NCBI RefSeq assembly: GCF_011759375.1
Contig: NZ_JAARML010000002.1
Coordinates: forward strand, 558,001 to 622,000
Direction: 5' to 3'
DNA: 64,000 nucleotides
Source of the DNA: Paraflavitalea devenefica
GTDB lineage: Bacteria > Bacteroidota > Bacteroidia > Chitinophagales > Chitinophagaceae
Positions 1 to 9,019 of this stretch are shown one piece after another. The notes under the pieces were generated by a model that searched no databases, was not told the origin of the DNA, and was given only the letters and a program-made list of their open reading frames with translations. The position numbers were made by a program, and so were the translations under genes. Within the stretch, counting starts at the first letter, position 1, and the number at the start of each line of letters is the position of its first letter.

Positions 1-57
1 GTCCAATAATTCCCTATTTTTAGAACCATTATCCAGTTTGTAATAAATTATCGACTT

Positions 58-1980
58 ATGAAAAGAGGGATCCTTGCTATTGTTCCTGTTCTTGCTGCAC
101 TAACGACGTTTGCCCGGCAGACTGCCGAAATTGCGATCATTCCGCAACCTGTATCGCTGGAAAAGCGGGAGGGGCAGTTCCTGTTCAATGCTCAAACCCG
201 TATTGAAGCTGCCGACCGTAACCCGGATGCTATCCGGGTAGCTACTTTTTTTGCCGAGCAGGTGCGCAAAGCCACTGGTTATGCTGCTGTGGTACAAAGC
301 ACGGCTGCCGCCACCCGTACGAATGTGATCAGTTTTACCCTGAATAAAGGAGAGGAAGCCGACCTGGGCAATGAAGGTTATCGACTGGAGGTATGGGCTA
401 CCGGCGCCACGGTGAAGGCCAATAAGGTTGCCGGCCTGTTCTATGGCATGCAAAGCCTGTTGCAATTGTTCCCCAAAGAGATTGAAGGAAAAACGGTTGT
501 GAGCAAAAAAAGCTGGGCATTACCGGCTGTGCGGATCACTGATTATCCCCGCTTTGGATGGAGGGGATTGATGTTTGATGTATCGCGCCATTTTTTCACC
601 AAGCAGGAGGTGAAACAGTTTATTGATGAGATGGTAAAGTATAAATACAACCTGCTGCACCTGCACCTGACAGACGACCAGGGCTGGCGCGTAGAGATCA
701 AGAGCCTGCCGAAGTTGACAGAAGTAGGCGCCTGGAGGGTAGATAAAACCGGTACGTTTGGCTCGTTCTCCAATCCCGAGCCTAATGAGCCACGCACTTA
801 TGGCGGATTTTATACCCAGGAAGATATTAAGGAGCTGGTACAGTATGCCGGCGACCGGTTTGTGAATATCCTTCCCGAGATTGATATACCCGGCCATAGC
901 ATGGCGATGGTGGCCGCTTACCCGGAGCTTTCCTGCACACCAGGTACTTACCGGGTGAATTCCGGCGAGAAGTTTATGCAATGGAATGGTGATGGTACTT
1001 TTTATGCGTTGATCGATAATACCCTTTGCCCGGCCAATGAAAATGTGTACACGGTGCTGGATAAGGTGTTTACAGAAGTAGCAGAGCTGTTCCCCTTTGG
1101 TTATATCCACATGGGCGGTGATGAGTGCGCCAAGAATTTCTGGGAAAAAAGCGATGCCATCAAACAACTGATGCAGAAAGAGAAGCTGAAAGATATGCAT
1201 GAGGTGCAAAGCTATTTCGTAAAGCGGGTGGGTAAGATCATTGAAGCCAAAGGTAAAAAGATGATGGGCTGGGATGAGATACTGGAAGGCGGACTGGCCC
1301 CCGGCGCTGCCGTGATGAGTTGGAGAGGCATCAAGGGAGGCAAGGAAGCTGCTGCTGCCGGACATGAGGTAGTGATGAGCCCTAATACGAACGTGTATAT
1401 TGACCTGATGCAGGGAGATGCTGCTATCGAGCCGCCTGTATATAAGAGCGTGTTGTTAAAAAGCGCCTACCAGTTTGAGCCGGTGCCAGAGGGCGTGAAT
1501 CCTTCCCTGATCAAAGGCGGACAAGCCAATTTGTGGACAGAGCAGGTGTACAATATGCGCCATGCGCAGTATATGACCTGGCCACGGGCTTTTGCAGTGG
1601 CAGAAGCGGTATGGAGCCCCAAGACAAAGAAAGACTGGAATAATTTCATTGGCAGGGTAGAGCAGCATTTCCTGCGCTATGATGTGGCGGAGAAAAAGTA
1701 TGCGCCCAGCATGTATGACCCTATCATTGATGCTTCCAAAGACGCAGCGGGCGTGTTGAAAGTAGCATTAACCACCGAAGTGGAAGGGTTGGATATTTAC
1801 TACAGTTTCGACAATTCCTTCCCCGACCGTTTCTATCCCAAATATAACGGCGCCCTCACACCGCCCAAAGATGCGGTAACCCTTAAGGTCATTACCTATA
1901 AAGGCAAACAGGAAGTAGGGCGGCAGATAGCCATCCCGGTAGCGGAGTTGGTGAAACGGGCGGATAAGAAGAAGAAATAA
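58..1980 (+). CDS. Beta-N-acetylhexosaminidase, GH20
   Basis: Exported exo-hexosaminidase that removes terminal N-acetylglucosamine or N-acetylgalactosamine from glycans. An N-terminal signal peptide (about residues 1-20) is followed by a GH20b-type alpha/beta domain (about 25-155), the GH20 TIM barrel (about 160-525, opening with the motif YPRFGWRGLMFDVSRHF) and a C-terminal beta domain of the chitobiase type. The catalytic Asp-Glu pair lies in HMGGDEC (Asp355, Glu356); Glu is the family's acid/base and Asp positions the substrate acetamido group in substrate-assisted catalysis. Length (640 residues) is usual for Bacteroidota. The C-terminus is Lys-rich (ADKKKK) with no lipobox or T9SS tail visible. 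It stands alone and converges with the permease gene across a terminator. Family is secure; the natural substrate (chitin oligomers, peptidoglycan, host or fungal glycans) is not known. Confidence 0.95.
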   Translation: MKRGILAIVPVLAALTTFARQTAEIAIIPQPVSLEKREGQFLFNAQTRIEAADRNPDAIRVATFFAEQVRKATGYAAVVQSTAAATRTNVISFTLNKGEEADLGNEGYRLEVWATGATVKANKVAGLFYGMQSLLQLFPKEIEGKTVVSKKSWALPAVRITDYPRFGWRGLMFDVSRHFFTKQEVKQFIDEMVKYKYNLLHLHLTDDQGWRVEIKSLPKLTEVGAWRVDKTGTFGSFSNPEPNEPRTYGGFYTQEDIKELVQYAGDRFVNILPEIDIPGHSMAMVAAYPELSCTPGTYRVNSGEKFMQWNGDGTFYALIDNTLCPANENVYTVLDKVFTEVAELFPFGYIHMGGDECAKNFWEKSDAIKQLMQKEKLKDMHEVQSYFVKRVGKIIEAKGKKMMGWDEILEGGLAPGAAVMSWRGIKGGKEAAAAGHEVVMSPNTNVYIDLMQGDAAIEPPVYKSVLLKSAYQFEPVPEGVNPSLIKGGQANLWTEQVYNMRHAQYMTWPRAFAVAEAVWSPKTKKDWNNFIGRVEQHFLRYDVAEKKYAPSMYDPIIDASKDAAGVLKVALTTEVEGLDIYYSFDNSFPDRFYPKYNGALTPPKDAVTLKVITYKGKQEVGRQIAIPVAELVKRADKKKK

Positions 1981-2015
1981 AAGAATCCAGAATATAGAAT
2001 ACAAAATAAAGAATA

Positions 2016-2048
2016 GGGGAAACGTCAAATGATGTTTCCCCTTTTTTT
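2016..2048 (+). terminator. Intrinsic terminator after the GH20 gene
   Basis: Inverted arms GGGGAAAC (2016-2023) and GTTTCCCC (2034-2041) flank a short loop and are followed directly by seven T. It lies 36 bases after the stop of the hexosaminidase gene and before the end of the convergent permease gene. Confidence 0.85.
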
Positions 2049-2073
2049 GTAATCATGGCTATAAGTTCAGGCA

Positions 2074-4437
2074 CTATTCACTTCGTAATGTCTTCACCGG
2101 GTTGGCGAGTGCGGCTTTGACCGACTGGAAGCTGATGGTAATGATGGCAATCAATATCGCTATGATGCCGGCCAGTACAAATACCGTCCAGCCAATGTTG
2201 ATCTTATAGGCAAAGTCCTGCAGCCATTTGTTCATGGCATACCAGGCTATGGGCGTTGCTATGACGATGGAGATCAATACCAGTGTAATAAAGTCCCTGG
2301 CGAGTAGCCGGATGATACCGGCCACACTGGCGCCTAATACCTTGCGGATGCCAATTTCGCGGGTACGTACCTGGGCGGTATAGGTAGCGAGTCCGAGTAA
2401 TCCGAGACAACAGATCACGATGGCAATAGCTGCAAAAATACTGAAGATAGTACCGGTACGGGTTTCGGTTTTGTACAATCTATCGAAGGCATCGTCGAGG
2501 AAAGTATATTCAAAAGGCACTTCTCCATTGTATTGCTTCGTTATCTTTTCGGCAGCGGCAATGGCTTTGGAAGCATCCCTGGCGGTAGTCTTAATGTAAA
2601 GGGATGCATTTTGCGCTTTGTGAATATAAAAGATGGCCGGTTCTATTTTACTCTTCATCGAAGCAAAATGGAAATCCTTCACTACGCCGGTAATGGTGCC
2701 GGCGGTCTCCCATAGTTTAAACCGTTTACCGATCGGGTCCTTGATGCCTGCCTGCCGTATGGCTGTTTCATTGAGGATGAAATGCGCCGAATCGGACGGT
2801 GTGCCGGTAAAGTTAGCACCTGCCACCAACTGCATTTTAAAGAAGGGAATGAAGTTTTCGGAAATGGCTACCGGGCACATCATCATGGTTTCATTGGCGC
2901 CTTTTCCATCCCACCAGTTGTTGCCGGTTTGGTTGGTGAGGTTGATGATGTTTCCATTGGCCCTGGTCACATCCAGTACACCGGGCTGACTGAGAAGTGC
3001 AGTCCTGATGGCATTGTAATGGGTGCCACCATCACGTACCCAGACACCCAGTACATGGTCTTTATCATAACCCAGGTTACGTGTGCGGATGTAATCCAAC
3101 TGTCGGCCGATAATGAGGGTGCCGATGATAAGGGCCACCGAACAGGCAAACTGGGTAACTACCAATGCTTTTCTGAACAGGGCATCGCTGATGCGCGCAT
3201 TCATTTTGCCTTTCAGTGCTTTCAGCGGCTCAAAGGAAGAAAGCAACAGGGCCGGGTAGATGCTGGAGATGATGAGCGAACCGATGATGGTAATGAGGAA
3301 CAGGAACCACAGGTGATAATCACCCAGGTTAAGTTGCAGTGTTTTGCCCGACAACTGATTAAAGAAAGGCAGTAGTAATTTGATAACACCAATAGCCAAT
3401 ATAGCGGCCAATATAAAAAGCAGGGCTGTTTCCACGATGAATTGCAGGAATAACTGCCATTTGGCAGCGCCTACGATCTTGCGCATGCTTACTTCTTTGG
3501 CGCGCAGCATGGAGCGGGCGGTGCTGAGGTTGACATAATTGATGCAGGCAATGATGAGGATGATGAGGGCTATCCAGGTAAACATGCGTACGGTTTCCAT
3601 GCCCGCTTCTTTGCCATCCGATTGATACAGGTGCATATCGGGCAGGTGCAGGAACTGGTATTTGATATCCGTATCATCTGCTTTATTCCGTAAATGGATA
3701 TTGCGCAATTGAGTGGCCAGTTTATTGAGGTCGGTACCAGGTTGCAGCAGGAGGTAAGTGTCAAAGTTGAACTGGTGGAAATCATTATCGAAAGTCATGT
3801 CTTTCCGGTCCTTGTACTGCAGTTGTGCGTACAGTTGCAGGGGCATTACGATATCGTACTGTATGCTGGAATTTTTGGGTACATCTTTGGTAATACCCGT
3901 TACAGTGAAGTTGGTCGTTTTGTCGGCTACGATCACTTTACCAATGGGATCTTCGTTGCCAAAATATTTCTTCGCGGCACTTTCCGTGAGCACTATACTG
4001 TTGACGTTGGGGAAAGGATTGGTGGTATTGCCTTTGATGACCGGGAAGCTGAACATGCTGAAGAAAGCGGGATCGGCCATGATGGGCCTTTCAATGTTCA
4101 GCCGTTTGTCTTTATAGGTCATGGAATAATAGAGGCCGCCATAACACCAGCGCACTATTTCCCTGATTTCCGGCAATTGCTGCTTGCCCATCATCCCGAT
4201 AGGCGCCACCGTTTCTGTCCATATCTGCACACTGGCGCCGGTGCCTACCTGGTTTTCCAGTTTGTAAATGTTACCGGCCTGTTGATGAAACCGGTTAAAG
4301 CTCAGTTCATCCTGTACCCATAATAAGATCAGGATGCCTACAGCGAGGCCAGCCGTAAGGCCGGCAATGTTGATGGAAGAATAGAATTTATTCTTTACCA
4401 GGTTACGCCAGGCAGTCTTGAGGTGGTTTTTGAACAT
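2074..4437 (-). CDS. ABC transporter permease, MacB/FtsX type
   Basis: Inner-membrane permease of the large Bacteroidota MacB/FtsX-like family, 787 residues. The arrangement is the usual duplicated one: a cytoplasmic N-terminus starting MFKNHLKTAWRNLVKNK, a first transmembrane helix (about 21-41), a MacB-type periplasmic domain (about 60-270), three helices with the FtsX core (about 285-400, containing the coupling-helix motif RAKEVSMRKIVGA), a hinge helix (about 425-445), a second periplasmic domain, and a C-terminal FtsX core with REIGIRKVLGASVAGI. Such proteins couple cytoplasmic ATP hydrolysis to mechanical work in the periplasm, moving peptides or lipids or acting in signalling. No ATPase gene lies next to it, so the partner is elsewhere. 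The substrate cannot be predicted. Confidence 0.9.
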   Translation of the reverse strand: MFKNHLKTAWRNLVKNKFYSSINIAGLTAGLAVGILILLWVQDELSFNRFHQQAGNIYKLENQVGTGASVQIWTETVAPIGMMGKQQLPEIREIVRWCYGGLYYSMTYKDKRLNIERPIMADPAFFSMFSFPVIKGNTTNPFPNVNSIVLTESAAKKYFGNEDPIGKVIVADKTTNFTVTGITKDVPKNSSIQYDIVMPLQLYAQLQYKDRKDMTFDNDFHQFNFDTYLLLQPGTDLNKLATQLRNIHLRNKADDTDIKYQFLHLPDMHLYQSDGKEAGMETVRMFTWIALIILIIACINYVNLSTARSMLRAKEVSMRKIVGAAKWQLFLQFIVETALLFILAAILAIGVIKLLLPFFNQLSGKTLQLNLGDYHLWFLFLITIIGSLIISSIYPALLLSSFEPLKALKGKMNARISDALFRKALVVTQFACSVALIIGTLIIGRQLDYIRTRNLGYDKDHVLGVWVRDGGTHYNAIRTALLSQPGVLDVTRANGNIINLTNQTGNNWWDGKGANETMMMCPVAISENFIPFFKMQLVAGANFTGTPSDSAHFILNETAIRQAGIKDPIGKRFKLWETAGTITGVVKDFHFASMKSKIEPAIFYIHKAQNASLYIKTTARDASKAIAAAEKITKQYNGEVPFEYTFLDDAFDRLYKTETRTGTIFSIFAAIAIVICCLGLLGLATYTAQVRTREIGIRKVLGASVAGIIRLLARDFITLVLISIVIATPIAWYAMNKWLQDFAYKINIGWTVFVLAGIIAILIAIITISFQSVKAALANPVKTLRSE

Positions 4438-4734
4438 ATTATAAGGTATTTACCAATGATCAGTTTAAGCTATGAGGTGTAAGGGTAAAAAAGGTGCCAT
4501 TTCTGTTATTGGCTGATAAACAGGGAGTTGAAAGGGCGGGAGGGGCGGAAAACTGTACGGTTTCAGTACACCGGATGTACGGTTTAAATAAAAAAAGCAG
4601 GTGGCTGCAACGATCTTTGATTGATCAATGTCAAGGATCCTAGCAGGTCTTCTGCTACATTTTTAGTAAGACGGGTTTAGGGGGTTAAATCAGTCTCTTC
4701 CAGGGTCTTCCGGCTGTAGCCGTGAAGGCCCTTT
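4438..4734. other. Intergenic gap, mostly featureless
   Basis: The gap holds the upstream region of the minus-strand permease gene and the 3' flank of the DUF2961 gene. A GC-rich hairpin (about 4700-4733; arms GGGTCTTC and GAAGGCCC with an inner CGGCT/AGCCG) follows the DUF2961 stop. It has no U-tract on that strand, so it is at best a weak terminator. No ORF or repeat of note is visible in the rest. Confidence 0.5.
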
Positions 4735-5877
4735 TTAATTCTGCTCCAGTTGGTCTTTGGAGGGTAGTTTGGGGAAGGAGGCGTGGGGCTCCAGTTGATA
4801 CCAGAATACGACAGCGCTGATATCGGATTGTTGTTGTAAATACCTGCCACCGCTTTTCCAGCCTAAGTCCTGTATGGTGATCCTGAGGTCTTTCTCAAAA
4901 CGCACCGGGTCGGTAAGATGCCAGCGGTACATGCCAAAGCGCTGCTGTGAGTTGTACAATCCATCGGGCCTGATCACCTGGTGCAGACCGGCATAAGCGG
5001 TACTGAACTCCTGGTATTTGCCTTTCACATCAAAGTTATAGGAGCCACAGAAGTAGTCTTCTGTACCAGTGCCATTGATGGTAGGGAATTGCGTATCGCC
5101 ATCCAGGAAGAATTTGATCTCTCCTTCACCCCACCAGCCATTGTTGTGTACGCCCCAGGCCATCGTAGTACCCACATAGTGGCCCTTGCCTTTTATATTA
5201 TCTACCATGGTGAACAGGCCGCCCTGTGTAGGATTGCTTCTGCGGAACTGTGCATGGAAATAAGCGGCATCGTCCGGTACCTCAGTAAGCGTATAATCAA
5301 TCTGGTAATAAATGCGCATGTCTTCTGTGGCAATATTCTCCAGGGTGACGCGGCATTTTTTACGAAAAGGCATTGGCCAGTAACAATTGAAAGCACTGCC
5401 GGGGTTGACAGTTACTGCGAGTGAGTTCAATGGGGCAAATGCTCCCCAGCCCATGCCAAAGAAATCACCTACCGGCACTTCTACAGAAGGTTCTTTTTCA
5501 TCATCCCAGTAAAAACGCAGGATGGAAAAGCGCCAGTTGCCCGTTGGCGTCATCCAGATATGCTGGATAGCACCGGGACCGGTAATCTCGCCCAAGGTAA
5601 AAGTGGTGCCTTTTTTCACCACTACATACGGACTCACTTTCCATCCCTGTCCCAGTTCCCGGGCTTCATTCTTCGCAGATCCGTTTTCGAGGGTGGCCAT
5701 GCCTCCCTTACCCGGCTCACCGGTAAAATTTTCAGGACTTATAGAGCGTGATTTAGCGTTAGAGAGCCGGTATATATTGCCCAGGTTTACATCCAGGCCA
5801 TTGAAAGTGTTGGTTTTTTGTGCAATAGCAGCAGTCGTAGTAATGGCCATCGCCAGGAGCATACATATTGATCTCAT
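4735..5877 (-). CDS. DUF2961 family secreted protein
   Basis: Exported protein of 380 residues with a signal peptide (about residues 1-19, ending TTAAIAQ). The rest matches the DUF2961 family, predicted jelly-roll or viral-capsid-like beta folds that are frequent in polysaccharide-degrading Bacteroidota and have been linked to carbohydrate-active enzymes, including difructose-anhydride and arabinan-type hydrolases. Recognisable family segments are the LEIGEITGPGAIQHIWMT-like stretch near residue 100, the WDDEKEPSVEVPVGDFF block near 125 and the NGTGTEDYFCGSYNF block near 270. The Asp/Glu residues of the last two blocks are candidates for metal binding or catalysis. The gene is single, so no substrate can be inferred from neighbours. 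Family assignment is firm; activity is not. Confidence 0.85.
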   Translation of the reverse strand: MRSICMLLAMAITTTAAIAQKTNTFNGLDVNLGNIYRLSNAKSRSISPENFTGEPGKGGMATLENGSAKNEARELGQGWKVSPYVVVKKGTTFTLGEITGPGAIQHIWMTPTGNWRFSILRFYWDDEKEPSVEVPVGDFFGMGWGAFAPLNSLAVTVNPGSAFNCYWPMPFRKKCRVTLENIATEDMRIYYQIDYTLTEVPDDAAYFHAQFRRSNPTQGGLFTMVDNIKGKGHYVGTTMAWGVHNNGWWGEGEIKFFLDGDTQFPTINGTGTEDYFCGSYNFDVKGKYQEFSTAYAGLHQVIRPDGLYNSQQRFGMYRWHLTDPVRFEKDLRITIQDLGWKSGGRYLQQQSDISAVVFWYQLEPHASFPKLPSKDQLEQN

Positions 5878-6043
5878 GTGTACACGATTTAATAGCAGGA
5901 AGGTACTAATCCTTTATGATTTCTTTAACAGAATTAGGGCCTACCGGCACGATAAATGTTTAGGTGAATAAGGTACTTAATAACTACACAGGGACAACGA
6001 AGATCCAGAATAACGCGTTGATTGGTTGTTTTTGGTTGTAGAA

Positions 6044-6090
6044 TAAAAAGGCCCTTTCAGGCAGCACAACACTGAGAGGGCCTTTGTTTT
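6044..6090. terminator. Bidirectional hairpin terminator
   Basis: Arms AAAGGCCCTTTCAG (6047-6060) and CTGAGAGGGCCTTT (6072-6085) pair over 14 positions. A-rich DNA on the left and T-rich DNA on the right let it work on both strands. It serves the S9 peptidase gene, whose stop is at 6151. The DNA between holds a degenerate inverted repeat built from the word GAAGTCTGAAGTC and its complement (about 6091-6146). Confidence 0.8.
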
Positions 6091-6150
6091 GAAGTCTGAA
6101 GTCGGAGGACTGAAAGAACACCTGTATTTTCTGGCTTCAGACTTCATTAA

Positions 6151-8595
6151 TTAAAATGCTTTCTTATTGCTACCTCCTGTGCTGCTATTCTTATCTGCCT
6201 GCTTCACGTATTTTTCCAGCCAGGCATTTTGTTCGTAGAGCATGTGCAGCAGGTTCTCTTTGCCGCGGTAGCCATGTGCTTCATAGGGGAGGCTTATAAA
6301 ACGCACCGTGCCGCCATGGCCTTTTACGGCATTGAATAAACGTTCGCTCTGGATGGGGAAGGTGCCGGGATTGTCATCCATTTCACCATGTATCAGCAGC
6401 AGTGGTGTTTTGATCTTGTTGGCATAGCTGAAAGGGCTCATGGCCGAGTACAGCTCAGGCGCCTGCCAGTAAGTGCGGTCTTCATTCTGGAAACCAAACG
6501 GCGTGAGTGAACGGTTGTAGGCGCCGCTGCGGGCAATACCTGCTTTGAACAGGTTGGTATGCGCCAGCAGGTTGGCTGTCATGAAAGCGCCATAACTATG
6601 ACCGCCAACAGCTACCCGGTTCTTATCGCCCACGCCCATTTCTGCCAGCTTATTAATGGCTGCTTCTGCATTCATCTTTAACTGATCAATAAAATTGTCG
6701 TTGGGCTTTTTACTGGAGTCAGTGGCTACGATCGGCATTTCTGCATTATCCAGCACAGCATATCCCTGGGTGACCCAGAAAACGGGGCCGCCAGCGCTCA
6801 CCATGGTAAACCGGTCCTGGGAACCACGGATCTGTGCAGCATCGGCGGCAGAGTTGAATTCACGGGGATAGGCCCACATGAGTACCGGTAAAGGGCCTTC
6901 TTTTTTAGGATCATAGTTTTTGGGCAGGTACAGGTCGCCGGTAAGGTCTACGCCATCGGCTCTTTTATACGTGATCTTTTGTTTGCTGATGCCTTCCAGT
7001 TGCGGATAAGGATTGGTAAAACTAGTAATAGGTTGATCGGCTACCCGCAATACCAGGTTTTTGATGTAATAGTTCGGCATGTCTTTCTGTGACTCGCGAC
7101 GGGTCAGTAAAACGAGTTTGTCGGCATCCAGCACATAGGCCACAGATTCGAAGGCGCCTTCCTGGCAGCGCCAGATGATCTCATTCTTTTTGGTGTTGAG
7201 ATCAAACTTGGCGATGAAGGGGAGATCACCTTTGGGCGAACTACCAACAGGATTATTCATCAGCAGTTTGGTATCGTTGTCGATCAGCCTGATCACCTGG
7301 CGGCCGTATTTATTTTTTATAGTGACCGGGAAGCCGGGGTTGCCGTAAGCATCGGTAATATTGCGTTCCTGTAATGTTTCCAACTGACCTGTAGCAGGAT
7401 TGTAGCGGCTGAGCCGGGTGCTTTGTTTGCTTTGCAGGCGTTCACTCACCAGTGCGATCTTTTCATTGCCCCAGCTAATGCCGCCAAAACGCCAGGTTGT
7501 TTTGAACAGTTCTTTGGGTTCGCTGGTGAAGGGGGCACTCAATGCATATACGGCATCATGGAAATCGGACCTGTTTTTGTAGATCCCGCTGTCGAGTGGT
7601 GCGCTCCAGGTGAGGGTGGCTGCCTCATCATCGCGCCAGTCGAACCCACGCGGTGCATTCAATATATTGTCGTAGCCGGAAGGAGAGAGCTCGGAAGAAG
7701 GCAGCTCTGCCACTACTTTCACTACTTTGCCCGTCAGGTCGGTTATGCTCACGGTGGAATTGAAACCGTTGGCAGGCACGAGGTAAGAGAAGGGCTTATT
7801 GATGGTGCGGATAAGCAGGTATTTCTTATCCGGAGAAAGACTGAAGATGGTATAGATCGCGGGCTTGCCGATCTTCGTTTCTGCTCCATTTACATTCTTC
7901 ACCAATTGCACCGTGGAGTAAAAAGCAAATAATTGTTCATCATAGGGCGATTTGATGAGGTCCTGGTAAGTACGGCTGGGCGCTACTTTACCGAGGTTTT
8001 GCTGCACTGCCGGGCCGGAAGGCATGAGCGATTTAACAGGCGCTGCAGCCGCCGGTTGTAAAATGGTTTTGTACAGCAGGGTATTGTCATCCATCCACAC
8101 AAAATCCTGTCCCAGGATCACGTTGAGGGGTTGCTTGTTGACTTTAACGGCTTTGCGCGTAGCCACATCGATCACATACAGGTCTACGCTTTTGTTGGTC
8201 GTATTGGTGAAGGCAATTTTCTTTTCACTGGGATTCCAGCTTACATTGCCGGCCAGCATGTTGGCGGGCAGGCCGGTAACAGGGTATTCCTTGCCGGCTT
8301 TGATATCCTTGAGGATAAAGTTGTTGATAAAGTTCTGGCGGCTGGGCGCAAAGTTGTTGGGATTGATCCGCTGTCCGGCAATCCTGAATTCCGGCTGCGC
8401 CAGTTCTTCTACAGAAGGATAGCTGTTCCTTTCAGACAGGAGCATCCATTCCGCTTTTCCATCAATGGTGATACCGGGTGTTGGCTTGGCGAGCAGCAGG
8501 TCGGCAATGGCTGCAGGAGGTGTTTTATAGCCCTCGTCCTGGGCAAAACAGTAATTGACTACAAAGAAGCTAAGGAGCAACAGTAATTTTCTCAT
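6151..8595 (-). CDS. S9 family serine peptidase, glutamyl endopeptidase-like
   Basis: Secreted prolyl-oligopeptidase-family serine peptidase of 814 residues. A signal peptide (about 1-18, ending NYCFAQ) precedes a beta-propeller (about 30-550), which filters substrates by size, and a C-terminal alpha/beta-hydrolase domain. The nucleophile is Ser667 in VGGHSYGAFM; the acid lies in IHGEMDDNPGTF and the histidine in PYEAHGYRG. The GGHSYGAFMTANLLAHT block is the signature of the branch containing plant chloroplast glutamyl endopeptidase and bacterial relatives. The C-terminal tail is polar (QADKNSSTGGSNKKAF). It is a single gene ending at a bidirectional terminator. It differs clearly from the second S9 peptidase at the right end of the window, which has another nucleophile motif and a cysteine tail. 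Confidence 0.9.
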   Translation of the reverse strand: MRKLLLLLSFFVVNYCFAQDEGYKTPPAAIADLLLAKPTPGITIDGKAEWMLLSERNSYPSVEELAQPEFRIAGQRINPNNFAPSRQNFINNFILKDIKAGKEYPVTGLPANMLAGNVSWNPSEKKIAFTNTTNKSVDLYVIDVATRKAVKVNKQPLNVILGQDFVWMDDNTLLYKTILQPAAAAPVKSLMPSGPAVQQNLGKVAPSRTYQDLIKSPYDEQLFAFYSTVQLVKNVNGAETKIGKPAIYTIFSLSPDKKYLLIRTINKPFSYLVPANGFNSTVSITDLTGKVVKVVAELPSSELSPSGYDNILNAPRGFDWRDDEAATLTWSAPLDSGIYKNRSDFHDAVYALSAPFTSEPKELFKTTWRFGGISWGNEKIALVSERLQSKQSTRLSRYNPATGQLETLQERNITDAYGNPGFPVTIKNKYGRQVIRLIDNDTKLLMNNPVGSSPKGDLPFIAKFDLNTKKNEIIWRCQEGAFESVAYVLDADKLVLLTRRESQKDMPNYYIKNLVLRVADQPITSFTNPYPQLEGISKQKITYKRADGVDLTGDLYLPKNYDPKKEGPLPVLMWAYPREFNSAADAAQIRGSQDRFTMVSAGGPVFWVTQGYAVLDNAEMPIVATDSSKKPNDNFIDQLKMNAEAAINKLAEMGVGDKNRVAVGGHSYGAFMTANLLAHTNLFKAGIARSGAYNRSLTPFGFQNEDRTYWQAPELYSAMSPFSYANKIKTPLLLIHGEMDDNPGTFPIQSERLFNAVKGHGGTVRFISLPYEAHGYRGKENLLHMLYEQNAWLEKYVKQADKNSSTGGSNKKAF

Positions 8596-8822
8596 GTGTG
8601 ATGCAGTTTATTGAATGTATAGCGTTCATGCAATGACTTAGACGGCAAGCGGTTCCGTAAACCTGTGTGTAGTTAGGTTAACAAGTTAAGCATTGCGCTT
8701 TTTCTCCCCCTTTATGAATGGGACGGGCGGTGGAATGGCTGGAAGAAGCGGCCTGCAGGAGGGTTGGTAAACAGGTAATTGGGAGGAGGGGCGGAAAAAA
8801 CAGTCCCCGCAGAAAAATATTT

Positions 8823-8852
8823 TTTGATAAAAGAAAGGATGTCCTATTTTTG
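8823..8852 (+). promoter_or_regulatory. Promoter of the his operon
   Basis: TTTG at 8823-8826, an 18-base spacer and TATTTTTG at 8845-8852 match the Bacteroidota sigma consensus (TTTG at -33, TAnnTTTG at -7). Transcription would begin near 8858, only a few bases before the leader peptide ATG at 8863. The same TTTG-N18-TA layout is found upstream of the trp leader. Confidence 0.75.
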
Positions 8853-8862
8853 CGACTCGAAA

Positions 8863-8916
8863 ATGAACATATTTACGCACATACATCACCATCATCATAC
8901 TTACCTCCACAGGTAG
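8863..8916 (+). CDS. hisL: his operon leader peptide
   Basis: A 17-codon ORF reading MNIFTHIHHHHHTYLHR then TAG. Seven of 17 codons are His, including five in a row at 8884-8898 (CAT CAC CAT CAT CAT). It sits between a consensus promoter and an intrinsic terminator upstream of hisG, exactly where an attenuator leader peptide is expected, and it is too short for routine gene callers. In the enterobacterial his operon, shortage of charged tRNA-His stalls the ribosome on such codons and lets transcription continue into hisG; the same logic fits here. The peptide itself presumably has no function. The reading frame and composition are seen directly; the regulatory role is inferred. Confidence 0.85.
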   Translation: MNIFTHIHHHHHTYLHR

Positions 8917-8985
8917 GCCGGTGGTGCTTTGTTCAGTGCCATATCATATTCAAAGGGCTTACCGCAGGTAAGCCCTTTTTTATTG
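8902..8985 (+). promoter_or_regulatory. his attenuator: pause, antiterminator and terminator hairpins
   Basis: Three competing pairings can be read. Pause hairpin: TACCT (8902-8906) with AGGTA (8911-8915). Antiterminator: GGTAGGCC (8912-8919, overlapping the leader stop codon) with GGCTTACC (8956-8963), eight pairs including one G-U. Terminator: AAAGGGCTTACC (8952-8963) with GGTAAGCCCTTT (8967-8978), then a run of T. A ribosome stalled on the His codons leaves 8912-8919 free to form the antiterminator; a ribosome at the stop codon masks it, so the terminator forms. Confidence 0.82.
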
Positions 8986-9019
8986 TTTATCCGATAACTA
9001 AAATAATATTCAAAAGACA

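Noticed and set aside
520..1365. Long open frame on the minus strand inside the GH20 gene (281 codons)
   Set aside because: It is fully antisense to a gene with clear catalytic motifs and has no recognisable domain; it is a shadow of codon bias.
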